Shown here in pieces: positions 42,693 through 50,909 of a DNA stretch of 64,000 nucleotides (position 1 is the stretch's first letter; every line of letters begins with the position of its first letter). The notes under the pieces are model-generated. The model searched no databases, was not told the DNA's origin, and saw only the letters and a list, made by a program, of their open reading frames with translations. This DNA is from Intestinimonas butyriciproducens (GTDB lineage Bacteria > Bacillota > Clostridia > Oscillospirales > Butyricicoccaceae): positions 1 to 64,000 of the forward strand of contig NZ_JACJKW010000002.1 of assembly GCF_016901775.1 (NCBI RefSeq), read 5' to 3'. Position numbers and translations under genes: made by a program.

Positions 42693-42926
42693 GAAAGGGG
42701 CGGCTGAGCCGCCCCTTTGAGCGTGTCGAAAAAGTGGCTTGAGCCACTTTTTCGAGTTTTTGCAAGGGGCTGCATGCACGCCTTCGGCGCACACTTGCCC
42801 CTTGATAGGTGCAAAAAGCCACGCACAGGTCGCGGCTTTTTGCGAATTGATGAAGGGTAGGGCAAACGATCTTTTCGTTATATAGGTTTCTCGATAGTCT
42901 GAAAGGGGCGGCTGAGCCGCCCCTTT
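42693..42926 (+). repeat. Terminator-flanked structured repeat, copy 2
   Basis: This is a 182-bp core (42719-42900) between two identical 26-bp direct repeats (42693-42718 and 42901-42926). Each direct repeat is a complete hairpin, GGGGCGGC with GCCGCCCC. The core has a hairpin AAAAAGTGGC/GCCACTTTTT (42729-42752), a stem CAAGGGG/CCCCTTG (42763-42804) enclosing a small CGCC/GGCG hairpin, and a 10-bp stem 42811-42820 with 42834-42843 around the loop ACGCACAGGTCGC. The right-hand hairpin with its T run is the terminator of the aminotransferase region; orientation of the core is opposite to both neighbouring genes. Confidence 0.88.
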
Positions 42927-42952
42927 TTGCATATCAATGGAATCAAAATAAG

Positions 42953-44098
42953 TTATTTTGCCATTTCTTCCAGATAGACGCCCACGGCCTTGCCGTAAGG
43001 CACATTCTGGCCGCACTGATTCATGGCTCTTTCAATGACGCCCAGCACAGCCACTTCATCATTGATGTCGATGTTGCCCATGTGGCCCAGTCGGAACATC
43101 TTGCCTGCATAGGCGCCCAGACCGCCGGCTACGATGATGCCTTCTTCCAGCAGAGTGGCCCGGAATTTGGCATCGTCCATGCCTTCGGGATAAAGCAGGT
43201 TGCTCAGGGTCACGGCCCGGCAGCTTTCCTTGGCCAGGGGCACAAGACCGATGGCTTCCAGCGCCTTCTGCATGGCCCGGGCGTTCTTCAGGTGGCGCTC
43301 ATAGCGGGCTTTCATGCCTTCTTCCTTGATGATGCGTACCGATTCCTTCATGGCCCACACCAGGTTGATGGCCGGAGTGGCGAAGTATTTGGAGGTGTCG
43401 TCCATGATGGGCACCCACTTGTCAAAGTCGCAGTAATACTCGGGGATGACGCCCAGAGTGGCTCTTCTTTCCATAGCCTTTTTGTTGGCCCACAGCAGAA
43501 GCAGACCGGGGCAGACGCCGAAGGCCTTCTGGGAAGCGGTGAAGAGCACATCGATGTTCATCTCTGCCAGGTTTTCATATTCGCCGGCGGTGGCGGCCAC
43601 GCCGTCCACGATGTAGATGGTCTCGGGGAAGTCACGCATCACTTCGCCGATGGCGGCGATATCGGCGGCCGCACCGGTGGCGGTGTCCACATGGGTGACT
43701 GTCATGGCGGCATAATGCTTTTCGCTCAGCTTTTTGCGGATTTCTTCCGGAGAGACCACGCTGCCCCATTCGGCCTTCAGCACATCGGCATTGAGCCCTT
43801 TGTGCTCACAGATGTCGATGAACCGGTCGCCGAAGAAGCCGTTGGAGACGATGAGCACATTGTCCCCCCGGCGGGTCATATTGGAGATGGCCATTTCCAT
43901 CGCCAGTGTGCCGGTGCCGGCCACCACAAAGGTTTTGCCATCGCAGCCGAACAGCTGGCCCAGATCGTCAATGACGCTCTTGAAATCCTTTACAAAACGA
44001 GGATCGCCGAAGGCCTGAATTTCACGGCCCATTTCCTCCTGGATGGAGCGTACCACCGGCGTGGGGCCGGGGATCATCACCATGGTTTTCTCTTTCAT
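42953..44098 (-). CDS. Alanine-glyoxylate/serine-pyruvate family aminotransferase
   Basis: The 381-residue PLP enzyme shows MIPGPTPVVRSI at the N-terminus, VVAGTGTLAMEMA, VTHVDTATGA, IVDGVAATAGEYE and the PLP lysine in FTASQKAFGVCPGL. This set fits class V aminotransferases of the AGXT/PucG group acting on glyoxylate, serine, alanine or ureidoglycine. The gene is divergent from an IclR regulator and has its own promoter and a palindrome in its leader. A GTG at 44110 is an alternative start. Confidence 0.88.
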   Translation of the reverse strand: MKEKTMVMIPGPTPVVRSIQEEMGREIQAFGDPRFVKDFKSVIDDLGQLFGCDGKTFVVAGTGTLAMEMAISNMTRRGDNVLIVSNGFFGDRFIDICEHKGLNADVLKAEWGSVVSPEEIRKKLSEKHYAAMTVTHVDTATGAAADIAAIGEVMRDFPETIYIVDGVAATAGEYENLAEMNIDVLFTASQKAFGVCPGLLLLWANKKAMERRATLGVIPEYYCDFDKWVPIMDDTSKYFATPAINLVWAMKESVRIIKEEGMKARYERHLKNARAMQKALEAIGLVPLAKESCRAVTLSNLLYPEGMDDAKFRATLLEEGIIVAGGLGAYAGKMFRLGHMGNIDINDEVAVLGVIERAMNQCGQNVPYGKAVGVYLEEMAK

Positions 44099-44134
44099 TA
44101 TCAAAAGCACCCCTTTTCAAAACGATGGAAGCTG

Positions 44135-44151
44135 ATTTCACAAAGTGAAAT
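44135..44151. promoter_or_regulatory. Palindromic operator candidate in the aminotransferase leader
   Basis: ATTTCAC, centre AAA and GTGAAAT form a perfect 17-bp palindrome 37 bp before the aminotransferase start. The TTTCA half-site recurs at 44259-44278. Confidence 0.55.
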
Positions 44152-44179
44152 GATATTTCGATTCCATTTTTCTGCTTTT

Positions 44180-44208
44180 ATTGTAGCATCCCCATGGGGG
44201 AAAGTCAA
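44180..44208 (-). promoter_or_regulatory. SigA promoter of the aminotransferase gene
   Basis: On the minus strand TTGACT, a 17-bp spacer and TACAAT. Confidence 0.7.
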
Positions 44209-44230
44209 AGGAGGATGCGACGAAAATCCG

Positions 44231-44278
44231 TTGAGGATTCCGTGCAAATAGTCTATAATTTCATTGTGTAAAATGAAA
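44231..44278 (+). promoter_or_regulatory. Promoter and operator of the iclR-type gene
   Basis: TTGAGG (44231), a 17-bp spacer and TATAAT (44254-44259). The -10 box runs into an inverted repeat TTTCAT, 8 bp, ATGAAA (44259-44278), placing a probable autoregulatory site at the transcription start. Confidence 0.6.
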
Positions 44279-44293
44279 CGGGGAGGAAGAACC

Positions 44294-45070
44294 ATGGAAA
44301 AGAAGCTGGCCAAAGTGAATCAATCGGTGGAAAAGGCATTGCAGCTGGTAGAGGTGCTGGCTTCTTCCCGGGAGCCCATGCGACTGGGGGATCTGGCGGC
44401 GGCCTGCGGCCTTCCGGCCAGCACCACGCTGCGTCTGGTAAACACCCTGCTGCTTCATGGCTATGCCAATCAGGACCCGGTGACGCTGCGCTATTCTCTC
44501 ACGCTGAAATTTGCCCAGATCGGCAGCCAGGTCTCTTCCCAGATGGATATCCGCAACCTGGCCCATCCCTGGCTGCTGGAGCTTTCCAGCCGGTGCGGGG
44601 AAAGCTGCTGCCTGGCCATTGAGGAGAACCGGCAGGTGGTTTATGTGGATGTGGTGGAAGGCCCCGATGGAATGCTGAAAATCATGCAGCGCATCGGAAA
44701 AAGGGCACCTTTGTACTGTACCGGCGTGGGGAAGATCTTTCTGCTCAACGACGATGCCGCCTCCCTGGAACAGTATATCGCAGAAAATGGTCTGGAACCC
44801 CTGACTTCCCACACCATCACCACCCGGGAAGGGCTGCTTTCGGAACTGGACAGGATCGGGCGCCAGGGATATGCCCTGGACGATGAAGAGTGCGAGCAGG
44901 GAGCCCGGTGCGTGGCTGCCGGGGTGCGGGATTACACGGGAAAAGTGGTGGCTGGCATCAGTGTTTCCGGCCCGCTGCACCGGATGGAGCCGGAACACAT
45001 CCGCCGGATCATTCCCCAGGTCCAGCGCACCGCCCAACGCCTGTCCCAGCTTCTGGCCTACGAAGAATAA
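44294..45070 (+). CDS. IclR family transcriptional regulator
   Basis: The 258-residue protein has an N-terminal winged helix (KVNQSVEKALQLVEVLA, LAAACGLPASTTLRLVNTL in part) and the IclR effector domain (LYCTGVGKIFLLNDD, GYALDDEECEQGARCVAAGVRD in part, ISVSGP). Such proteins bind small carboxylates and control divergent metabolic genes. Its neighbour, the aminotransferase at 42953, is the likely target. ATG 44294 has GGGAGGAAGA upstream. Element copy 3 begins at its 3' end, where the terminator would be. Confidence 0.9.
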   Translation: MEKKLAKVNQSVEKALQLVEVLASSREPMRLGDLAAACGLPASTTLRLVNTLLLHGYANQDPVTLRYSLTLKFAQIGSQVSSQMDIRNLAHPWLLELSSRCGESCCLAIEENRQVVYVDVVEGPDGMLKIMQRIGKRAPLYCTGVGKIFLLNDDAASLEQYIAENGLEPLTSHTITTREGLLSELDRIGRQGYALDDEECEQGARCVAAGVRDYTGKVVAGISVSGPLHRMEPEHIRRIIPQVQRTAQRLSQLLAYEE

Positions 45071-45325
45071 AAAGAGCGTGCCGTCTGGCACGCTCTGAGC
45101 ATGTCGAAAAAGTGGCAGGAGCCACTTTTTCGAGTTTTTGCAAGGGTCTGCATGCAGCCGATTGCTGCTTTTAGCGTCCAATCGGCTACACTTGCCCCTT
45201 GAAAGGTGTAAAAACCGACGCACAGGTCGCCGGTTTTTGCGGATTGATGAGGGGGAGGGCACATATTTCTCTCCAGCTGGATCAGTCTTTCGACCGCAAA
45301 AAGAGCGTGCCGTCTGGCACGCTCT
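45069..45325 (+). repeat. Terminator-flanked structured repeat, copy 3
   Basis: This is a 201-bp core (45097-45297) between two identical 28-bp direct repeats (45069-45096 and 45298-45325). Each is the hairpin GAGCGTGCC / GGCACGCTC. The core has the AAAAAGTGGC/GCCACTTTTT hairpin (45106-45129), a CAAGGG/CCCTTG stem with a larger internal hairpin (GCCGATTG with CAATCGGC, 45157-45186), and the stem 45208-45217 with 45231-45240 around the invariant loop ACGCACAGGTCGC. It sits between the convergent iclR-type gene and recR, where one bidirectional terminator is expected but two identical ones are found. Confidence 0.88.
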
Positions 45326-45335
45326 TTTGCTGTGT

Positions 45336-45935
45336 TCAGATTTGGGTACGGCCTTCCAGGGCCCGGGTGAGGGTCACTTCGTCGGCATATTCCAGATGCC
45401 CGCCCACAGGCACGCCGTAGGCCAGACGGGTCACAGCCACACCAAAAGGTTTGAGCAGCCGGGAAAGGTACATGGCCGTGGCCTCCCCTTCGGTGTCCGG
45501 GTTTGTTGCCATGATGACCTCCCGGATGTCCTCGTCGGCCACCCGCTGCAGCAGCTCCTTGATGCGCAGCTGATCGGGGCCGATGCCGTTGAGGGGAGAG
45601 ATCACCCCGTGAAGCACATGGTAAAGTCCCTTGTATTCCCGGGTGCGCTCCAAAGCCACCACATCCTTGGGGTCGGTGACCACGCAGATCAGTCCTTTGT
45701 CCCGCATGGGATCGGAACAGATGGAGCAGATTTCACCATCGGTGAGATTCTGACACACCTTGCAGGTGTGTACCGTCTGTTTGGCATCCAGAATGGCCTG
45801 GGCAAATTCGGCCGCCTGATCCTCTGGAAGATCCAGCACGAAAAAGGCCAGCCGCTGGGCGGTTTTATAGCCGATGCCCGGCAGACGCTCAAATTGCTCG
45901 ATGAGCTTTTCCACCGGCGGCGCAAAATATTTCAT
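45336..45935 (-). CDS. recR: Recombination protein RecR
   Basis: RecR acts with RecO and RecF in loading RecA at gaps. The 199-residue protein has the helix-hairpin-helix [16 protein letters not shown], a four-Cys zinc finger (C..C near residue 58-61 and CSIC), and the Toprim region [14 protein letters not shown] and [15 protein letters not shown]. It lies 2 nt after the YbaB-type gene, in the dnaX-ybaB-recR order usual in Firmicutes. Confidence 0.96.
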   Translation of the reverse strand: MKYFAPPVEKLIEQFERLPGIGYKTAQRLAFFVLDLPEDQAAEFAQAILDAKQTVHTCKVCQNLTDGEICSICSDPMRDKGLICVVTDPKDVVALERTREYKGLYHVLHGVISPLNGIGPDQLRIKELLQRVADEDIREVIMATNPDTEGEATAMYLSRLLKPFGVAVTRLAYGVPVGGHLEYADEVTLTRALEGRTQI

Positions 45936-45937
45936 AA

Positions 45938-46261
45938 TTAGAACAGACCGCCCATCCCGCCGGTGAGTTTGTTCATCTCTGCGGTGTAGGTGTCGTCAGA
46001 CTGCTTCATGGCCTCGTTGACAGCGGCCATCACCAGGTCGCAGAGCATTTCGGCATCTTCCGGATCGATGACTTCCGGCTTGATGGTCAGCGCAGTGAGC
46101 TGCTTTTGCTTGATGGTAGCGGTAACAGCGCCGCCGCCAGCGGAAGCGGTGAACTCCATCTCTTCCAGCTCGGCCTGCTTTTTGGCCATATCCTGCTGCA
46201 TTTTTTGGGCCTGCTTCATCAGGTTGTTCATGTTGAAACCGCCCATAGGCATCTTTTTCAT
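45938..46261 (-). CDS. YbaB/EbfC family nucleoid-associated protein
   Basis: The 107-residue protein has the YbaB pattern: [26 protein letters not shown] (coiled helix, quoted in part), [16 protein letters not shown], and a Met/Gly-rich C-terminus GGMGGLF. The family binds DNA as a dimer and is co-transcribed with dnaX and recR. Several in-frame starts exist; ATG 46261 has AAAGGTGG at the best spacing. Confidence 0.92.
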   Translation of the reverse strand: MKKMPMGGFNMNNLMKQAQKMQQDMAKKQAELEEMEFTASAGGGAVTATIKQKQLTALTIKPEVIDPEDAEMLCDLVMAAVNEAMKQSDDTYTAEMNKLTGGMGGLF

Positions 46262-46333
46262 GGGATAAACCACCTTTTCTTTGGTATTTTGTTGGTATTT
46301 TGATTGTATTGACAGAAGCTTTGTGACAAAAGC

Positions 46334-47884
46334 TCAATCCTGCTGTTCCCGCACATCCACACCCAGGCTTCGGGCTGTGTTCAGCACTTCATCCAAGGAG
46401 CCTTCCTCGGCCTGGGCCGAAGCGGCCGATTTGTTCCGCAGCCGCACACCGGAGAATCCAGCCTTGCTGGCGGCCTGCTCCAGAAGGGTTATTACACGGG
46501 GACGGTCCAGAAGCAAAAGTCCCTCTTCGTCCACGCCGATGAGCAGCAGATCGCCCTTGAGAGAATAGTGGGCCAGCCGGATGTAAGTGGCGGCCGCCGG
46601 ATTCATAGGCGTGCCCTTCAAAGCGGCAAAAAACCGGTCCCTGGCATCGGTATCTCCCGGAGAAGAACTTCCCTTTTCCTTGGGGCTGCCCTCTTGTGGA
46701 GCAGGGGAGGGAGCCCCGGGAGCAGCCGATGCTGCTGGGGCGGAAACCGGAGAAACGGGCGCCGCCGGGGCGCTTTGCTGGGGAGCGGGAGAAAGGAGCA
46801 CCGGCCCCCGGCACAGGCGGAGCAGGCACATTTCCCCATCGGCCCGGCGGATGGCCGAGCGTGTCAGCCGGGAAAGAGTCTCGCCGATGACCCCTGCGGC
46901 AAAGTCCAGAAATTCCGGAGAAGCCTCATGAGAAGCCTGTTTCAGTTCTTCTATGGTAAAGAAAGAGGAAAGCAGGGAGCTTTCGGCTTCCTTGACCGAC
47001 TGGACGAGGTAAATATCCCGGATCAGGGACAAAAGCTCGTCAAACAGGGAAATCATATCCCGTCCCTGGTCATAACACTGGGAAAACACCGCCAAAGCCT
47101 GGGCGGCATCTTTTTTGCACAAAGCGGAAAAGAGAGCCAGTAGCTGCTGGTTTTCCGCTACCCCCAGGCAATTTTGCACATGTTGCAGATCGATGGGGGC
47201 ATCCCCGGCCACACAACGGTCCAGAAGGGAGATGGCATCCCGCATGGAGCCGTCTCCCAGCCGGGCCAGGAGCAAGGCGGCCTCGGGGGAAAGACTCAGA
47301 TTTTCCGCCCGGGCGATGGTGAGCAAACGGTCGCCGATGGCGGCGGGGGAAATCCGGCGGAAATCATACCGCTGGCACCGGGACAGGATGGTGGCAGGCA
47401 CCTTGTGGATCTCGGTGGTGGCCAGGATAAACAAGGCATGTTCCGGCGGCTCCTCCAGGGTTTTCAGCAAGGCGTTGAAAGCGCCCGGTGACAGCATATG
47501 CACTTCGTCGATGATATAGGTGCGCAGACGGAGAGCGGTGGGGGCGTAATTGACCTCCTCCCGGATCTCCCGGATGTTGTCCACGCCGTTGTTGGAAGCG
47601 GCGTCGATTTCCGATACATCCATTGCCGCATCTTCCAGCACGGCCCGGCAGTTTTCACACTGGTTGCAGGGGTTGCCGTTCACCGGGGAAAGACAGTTGG
47701 CCGCCCGGGCCAGGATTTTGGCGCAGGTGGTCTTGCCGGTGCCCCGGGTGCCGGTGAAGAGATAGGCATGGGACAGCCGCCCGGTCTGGACCTGGGCCTT
47801 GAGGGCGGCGGTGATGTGCTGCTGGCCCACCACATCGTCAAAGGTGATGGGTCGCCATTTGCGATAAAGGGCCTGATGAGACAC
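46334..47884 (-). CDS. dnaX: DNA polymerase III subunit gamma/tau
   Basis: DnaX is the clamp-loader ATPase and replisome organiser. The 516-residue protein starts at GTG (SHQALYRKWRPITFDDVVGQ, in part), after GGGAGGGAA. It has Walker A GTRGTGKTT, the zinc module CLSPVNGNPCNQCENC, DEVHMLSPGAFNALLKTLEEPP (in part) and the sensor region ATTEIHKVPATILSRCQ. An Ala/Pro-rich linker near residue 380-430 leads to the tau tail. The upstream open frame overlaps the SRP RNA and is excluded. Confidence 0.96.
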   Translation of the reverse strand: MSHQALYRKWRPITFDDVVGQQHITAALKAQVQTGRLSHAYLFTGTRGTGKTTCAKILARAANCLSPVNGNPCNQCENCRAVLEDAAMDVSEIDAASNNGVDNIREIREEVNYAPTALRLRTYIIDEVHMLSPGAFNALLKTLEEPPEHALFILATTEIHKVPATILSRCQRYDFRRISPAAIGDRLLTIARAENLSLSPEAALLLARLGDGSMRDAISLLDRCVAGDAPIDLQHVQNCLGVAENQQLLALFSALCKKDAAQALAVFSQCYDQGRDMISLFDELLSLIRDIYLVQSVKEAESSLLSSFFTIEELKQASHEASPEFLDFAAGVIGETLSRLTRSAIRRADGEMCLLRLCRGPVLLSPAPQQSAPAAPVSPVSAPAASAAPGAPSPAPQEGSPKEKGSSSPGDTDARDRFFAALKGTPMNPAAATYIRLAHYSLKGDLLLIGVDEEGLLLLDRPRVITLLEQAASKAGFSGVRLRNKSAASAQAEEGSLDEVLNTARSLGVDVREQQD

Positions 47885-47930
47885 GAAAGTTCCCTCCCAA
47901 GAAAGCAGAAACACAAAGAAAAACAAAAAA

Positions 47931-48234
47931 CAGCGGCGACTCCCAAGGCTGCACACCGCTTCCTCGAAGACGTCCTTTGCCCGTAACCCGTATGCTCGGC
48001 TCAAAACCGGTTGGCCGCGGCACACAGACTGTGCCGCTTAATGCTGCTCGGTTCCCCGCCTGACATGGTTCACGGCGATCTGTTGCGCGGGACCGATCTC
48101 TCTCAGCTTTGCATACGAGGCAGACGGCAAAAAGACGAATCCTCTGAAACGGAATTAACCCCTGCATATAGCGGATTTCAGGTGATAAGGAACCGCTGAC
48201 TCCCCGGTTAGTGCAGCCTTGGCAAGCGCCGCTG
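47931..48234 (-). ncRNA. ffs: SRP RNA (large Firmicute type)
   Basis: The two ends are complementary: CAGCGGCG ... AAGGCTGCAC at the 5' end pairs with GTGCAGCCTT ... CGCCGCTG at the 3' end. The domain IV signature is present on the minus strand near 48043-48070 as GTCAGG, a CGG/CCG stem capped by GGAA, and AGCAGC. The position just upstream of dnaX is the same as scr in Bacillus. The length of about 304 nt indicates a form with an Alu-like domain. A T-rich tract follows the 3' end. Confidence 0.88.
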
Positions 48235-48242
48235 TAAAAGAT

Positions 48243-48271
48243 ATTATAATACATCTTCCCCGATTTATCAA
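48243..48271 (-). promoter_or_regulatory. Promoter of the SRP RNA gene
   Basis: On the minus strand TTGATA, a 17-bp spacer and TATAAT, placing the start within 1-3 nt of the predicted 5' end of the RNA. Confidence 0.75.
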
Positions 48272-48330
48272 CTGGTTCTTGGGGAAAGAAGGGTGGATGA
48301 GAAAATTTTCCCCATGTTATTTTGCGTTGC

Positions 48331-48359
48331 TTGTGTTTGCCCGCGGTGTTTGCTATATT
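48331..48359 (+). promoter_or_regulatory. Promoter of the XRE-type gene
   Basis: TTGTGT, a 17-bp spacer and TATATT, about 30 nt before the ribosome binding site. Confidence 0.5.
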
Positions 48360-48395
48360 GGTGGGCAGTATAGAAGCAGTACAGGAGGAAAAGGA

Positions 48396-48833
48396 ATGCT
48401 TGGAGAAAACCTGAAAAAGTTGCGGAAGGAAAAAGGAATGTCCCAGCAGGAGGTGGCCCAGCGGCTCCATGTGGTGCGGCAGACGGTATCCAAATGGGAG
48501 AGCGGGCTGTCGGTGCCCGATGCCGATCTGCTGGTGAAGCTGGCCGATGTGCTGGAGAGCGATGTATCCTGTTTGCTTTGTGGAGAGACTGGCGGCAAGG
48601 AAAGCCGGGGACAGGAAGGAGCGTTGGTGGAGCAGTTGGTGGAGCTCAACCGTCAGTTGGCGGAAAAGAACCGCAGGGCCCGGCGGATCTGGAAGGCAGT
48701 GGGAATTACAGTGGCCTTGTTCCTCCTTTTCAATGTGTTGCTGGTGGTGCTGGGAAGCGTGGCCTTTCAGCAGATGAAAGCCGAAGGAGATGTGGAGGTC
48801 ATCACAAGCGGGGAGGCAGAATTTCAGCCATAG
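48396..48833 (+). CDS. XRE-family regulator with C-terminal membrane segment
   Basis: The 145-residue protein has an N-terminal helix-turn-helix (LKKLRKEKGMSQQEVAQRL and VRQTVSKWESG) of the XRE/Cro type. A Glu/Gln-rich helix follows, then one membrane segment near residue 103-125. Such membrane-tethered XRE proteins are common in Clostridia and usually have unknown signals. AGGAGGAAAAGG precedes the ATG. Confidence 0.85.
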   Translation: MLGENLKKLRKEKGMSQQEVAQRLHVVRQTVSKWESGLSVPDADLLVKLADVLESDVSCLLCGETGGKESRGQEGALVEQLVELNRQLAEKNRRARRIWKAVGITVALFLLFNVLLVVLGSVAFQQMKAEGDVEVITSGEAEFQP

Positions 48834-48838
48834 CAGCA

Positions 48839-48869
48839 AAAAGGCCGGGAGATAAACTCCCGGCCTTTT
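48839..48869. terminator. Bidirectional intrinsic terminator
   Basis: AAAAGGCCGGGAG pairs with CTCCCGGCCTTTT. Confidence 0.9.
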
Positions 48870-48878
48870 GAAACTGGC

Positions 48879-50894
48879 CTAGTACAGGCTCTGGATGATT
48901 TCTGCACAGCGATCGGTTCCCAGAACGCCGCTGTCCAGGCAAAGGGTGTAGTTTTCCGCTTCGCCCCAAACGGTGCCTGTGTACAGTTCGTAGTAGGCTT
49001 TCCGTTTGTTGTCCTTGTCCTGCAGTCTTTTTTCCGGACCGTCCTCCCGCTGGCCATAGATGGAGACGATTCTCTCGGCTCTTTTTTCATCGGAAGCATG
49101 GATGAACACAGTCAGGTAATCGGCGATGTCCCGGAGAATGTAGTCGGCGCAGCGGCCAATGATGACGCAGGGGCCTTGGGATGCCAGGTCGGTGACCGCT
49201 TTCTTCTGGGCCAGCCACAGCTTATCCCCATCGGACTGGCCGTTGTAGGTCCGTCCGGCCAGGGCGTTGCTGTACAGGCTGTCCGATATGGCGTATTCGC
49301 CGTATTTGGCCACATATTCTTTGGCAAAGCCGGTTTCTGCTGAGATTTTGTCGATGATCTCGCTGTCGTAGCAGGGAATGCCCAGCTTGGCGGCCACCTG
49401 TTTGCCGATGGTACGGCCGCCGCTGCCAAATTCCCGGCTGATGGCAATGATCCGGTTGGAAGTGGCCGGGGCCGGCGCAGCCGGAGCCTGGGCAGCTTCC
49501 TGAATGACGGACTTTTTGAAGCGGGCGTAGAGCACTGCCGCAATGACAAAGGCCAGAGTGTCTGTGACGGCCTGCACCCACATCAGACCTTTGACGCCCC
49601 AGATGGCATCCATGACAAAGGAAAGCACTGTAAAGATGATACCCAGGCGAAGTACAGCCAGAAGCAGGGAGGCCTTCCATTTGCCCACTGCCTGAAACAC
49701 CGAGTTGTACATATTGAACAGGCTCATACCGATGACGCACCAGCTCCAGCACCGCATGAAGGTGGCAGCCACCTGAATGGTTTCTTCGTGAGGTGTGAAG
49801 ATGCCGGCAATGGCTGCGGGCATCCGCTGTACGATGATGAGAAACAGAATGGAGAAGATCCACAGGATCTTGAAGGAAAGGCTGCACACCTGATGGACCC
49901 GCTTATGGTTTTTGGCGCCGTAGCTGAAGCCGATCAAAGGCATGACGCCCTGGGCGATGCCGATGCTGATGTGAAGGGCGATGGTACCGCATTTGGAGGT
50001 AACGCCATAGGCGGCGGAGAGGATGTTGCCGTTTTCATGTCCCAACAGCAGGCCGTTGAGCACGGCAATGGACACCGAAACCAGCAGCACTGACACCGCA
50101 GCGGGGAAGCCCATGGCACAGGTGTCGAAAGACACTTTGCGCTCCAGGGAGAAGCGTTTGGGATGGATGCTCAGAACGGTGTGTTTGCGTATCCGGGCCA
50201 GTAGGACAAAAAAATACACCATGGAGATGGTGTTGGAAAGCATGGTGGCCACCGCGGCACCGGACACATCCATACCAAAGCCAAAAGGCATGGTCAGGGC
50301 GCCGTTAAAAATGGTATCGCCCTTTTCGAAGATGAAGATGGGGTCCAGGATGATGTTCATAATGCCGCCAAGGGAAAGGCCAATGCCGGCCTCTTTGGTC
50401 TTGCCCTCGGCCCGGACCAGATGGCCCAGGATCAGTCCGGCCACTGTGGGCAGGCCGCCGATGACAAACACCCAAAGGAGATATCGGGCCGAAAAGCTGA
50501 AGGTCAGCTCATCTGCCTTGAAAAAAGTGAGGATGGGTTTCATAAACAATCCCAGGATAATGGCCAGAATGGCTGTCACGCCGAAGCTGGCCCAGAAACC
50601 AAAAGCAGAGGCCTTTTTGGCAGTATCCTGATCGTTTTTGCCCAGACTCCGGGCGATCACGCTGTTGGCGCCGATGCCGAACAGATTGGCCACAGCGGTG
50701 AGCAGGGTGAAAATGGGAAAGGTGATGGAAAGCGCCGCAAGCTGGTTGGGGTCGCCGATCTGTCCCACAAAGAAAGTGTCTGCCAGGCTGTACAAAATCA
50801 CCACGATCTGGCTGATCACCGTGGGGATGGCCAGTCTGGCAACGGCCTTGCCCACGGGCATGGTGGTAAACAATTCATTGTTGTTTTTCTGCAT
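48879..50894 (-). CDS. MATE transporter fused to a cytidylate-kinase-like domain
   Basis: The 671-residue protein has a complete MATE transporter (residues 1-455, twelve helices, with ADTFFVGQIGDPNQLAALSI quoted to 20 residues, and FSYGAKNHKRVHQ between the halves). A Pro/Ala linker (AAQAPAAPAPATS) leads to a kinase-like domain from about 480. That domain starts IIAISREFGSGGRTIGKQVA, a P-loop of the Cytidylate_kin2 type, and continues with GIPCYDSEIIDKIS and VIIGRCADYIL. MATE proteins export drugs or metabolites by cation antiport. How the second domain contributes is unknown. It follows a tetR remnant by 15 nt, as a likely target of that regulator. Confidence 0.85.
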   Translation of the reverse strand: MQKNNNELFTTMPVGKAVARLAIPTVISQIVVILYSLADTFFVGQIGDPNQLAALSITFPIFTLLTAVANLFGIGANSVIARSLGKNDQDTAKKASAFGFWASFGVTAILAIILGLFMKPILTFFKADELTFSFSARYLLWVFVIGGLPTVAGLILGHLVRAEGKTKEAGIGLSLGGIMNIILDPIFIFEKGDTIFNGALTMPFGFGMDVSGAAVATMLSNTISMVYFFVLLARIRKHTVLSIHPKRFSLERKVSFDTCAMGFPAAVSVLLVSVSIAVLNGLLLGHENGNILSAAYGVTSKCGTIALHISIGIAQGVMPLIGFSYGAKNHKRVHQVCSLSFKILWIFSILFLIIVQRMPAAIAGIFTPHEETIQVAATFMRCWSWCVIGMSLFNMYNSVFQAVGKWKASLLLAVLRLGIIFTVLSFVMDAIWGVKGLMWVQAVTDTLAFVIAAVLYARFKKSVIQEAAQAPAAPAPATSNRIIAISREFGSGGRTIGKQVAAKLGIPCYDSEIIDKISAETGFAKEYVAKYGEYAISDSLYSNALAGRTYNGQSDGDKLWLAQKKAVTDLASQGPCVIIGRCADYILRDIADYLTVFIHASDEKRAERIVSIYGQREDGPEKRLQDKDNKRKAYYELYTGTVWGEAENYTLCLDSGVLGTDRCAEIIQSLY

Positions 50895-50909
50895 TCTTTC
50901 TGCCCCTTT

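Noticed and set aside
42164-42865. NUDIX gene starting upstream at 42865
   Set aside because: The extra part reads through the repeat element and its flanking hairpin; the ATG at 42676 with GGAGGA is the real start.
44261-45262. Minus-strand open frame of 333 codons across the iclR-type gene
   Set aside because: It begins inside repeat copy 3 and is antisense to a clear IclR gene.
18593-45325. CRISPR array or classical insertion sequences
   Set aside because: The three related repeats are far apart, in both orientations, with no spacer regularity and no transposase frame. No transposase, integrase or cas gene was seen anywhere in the window.
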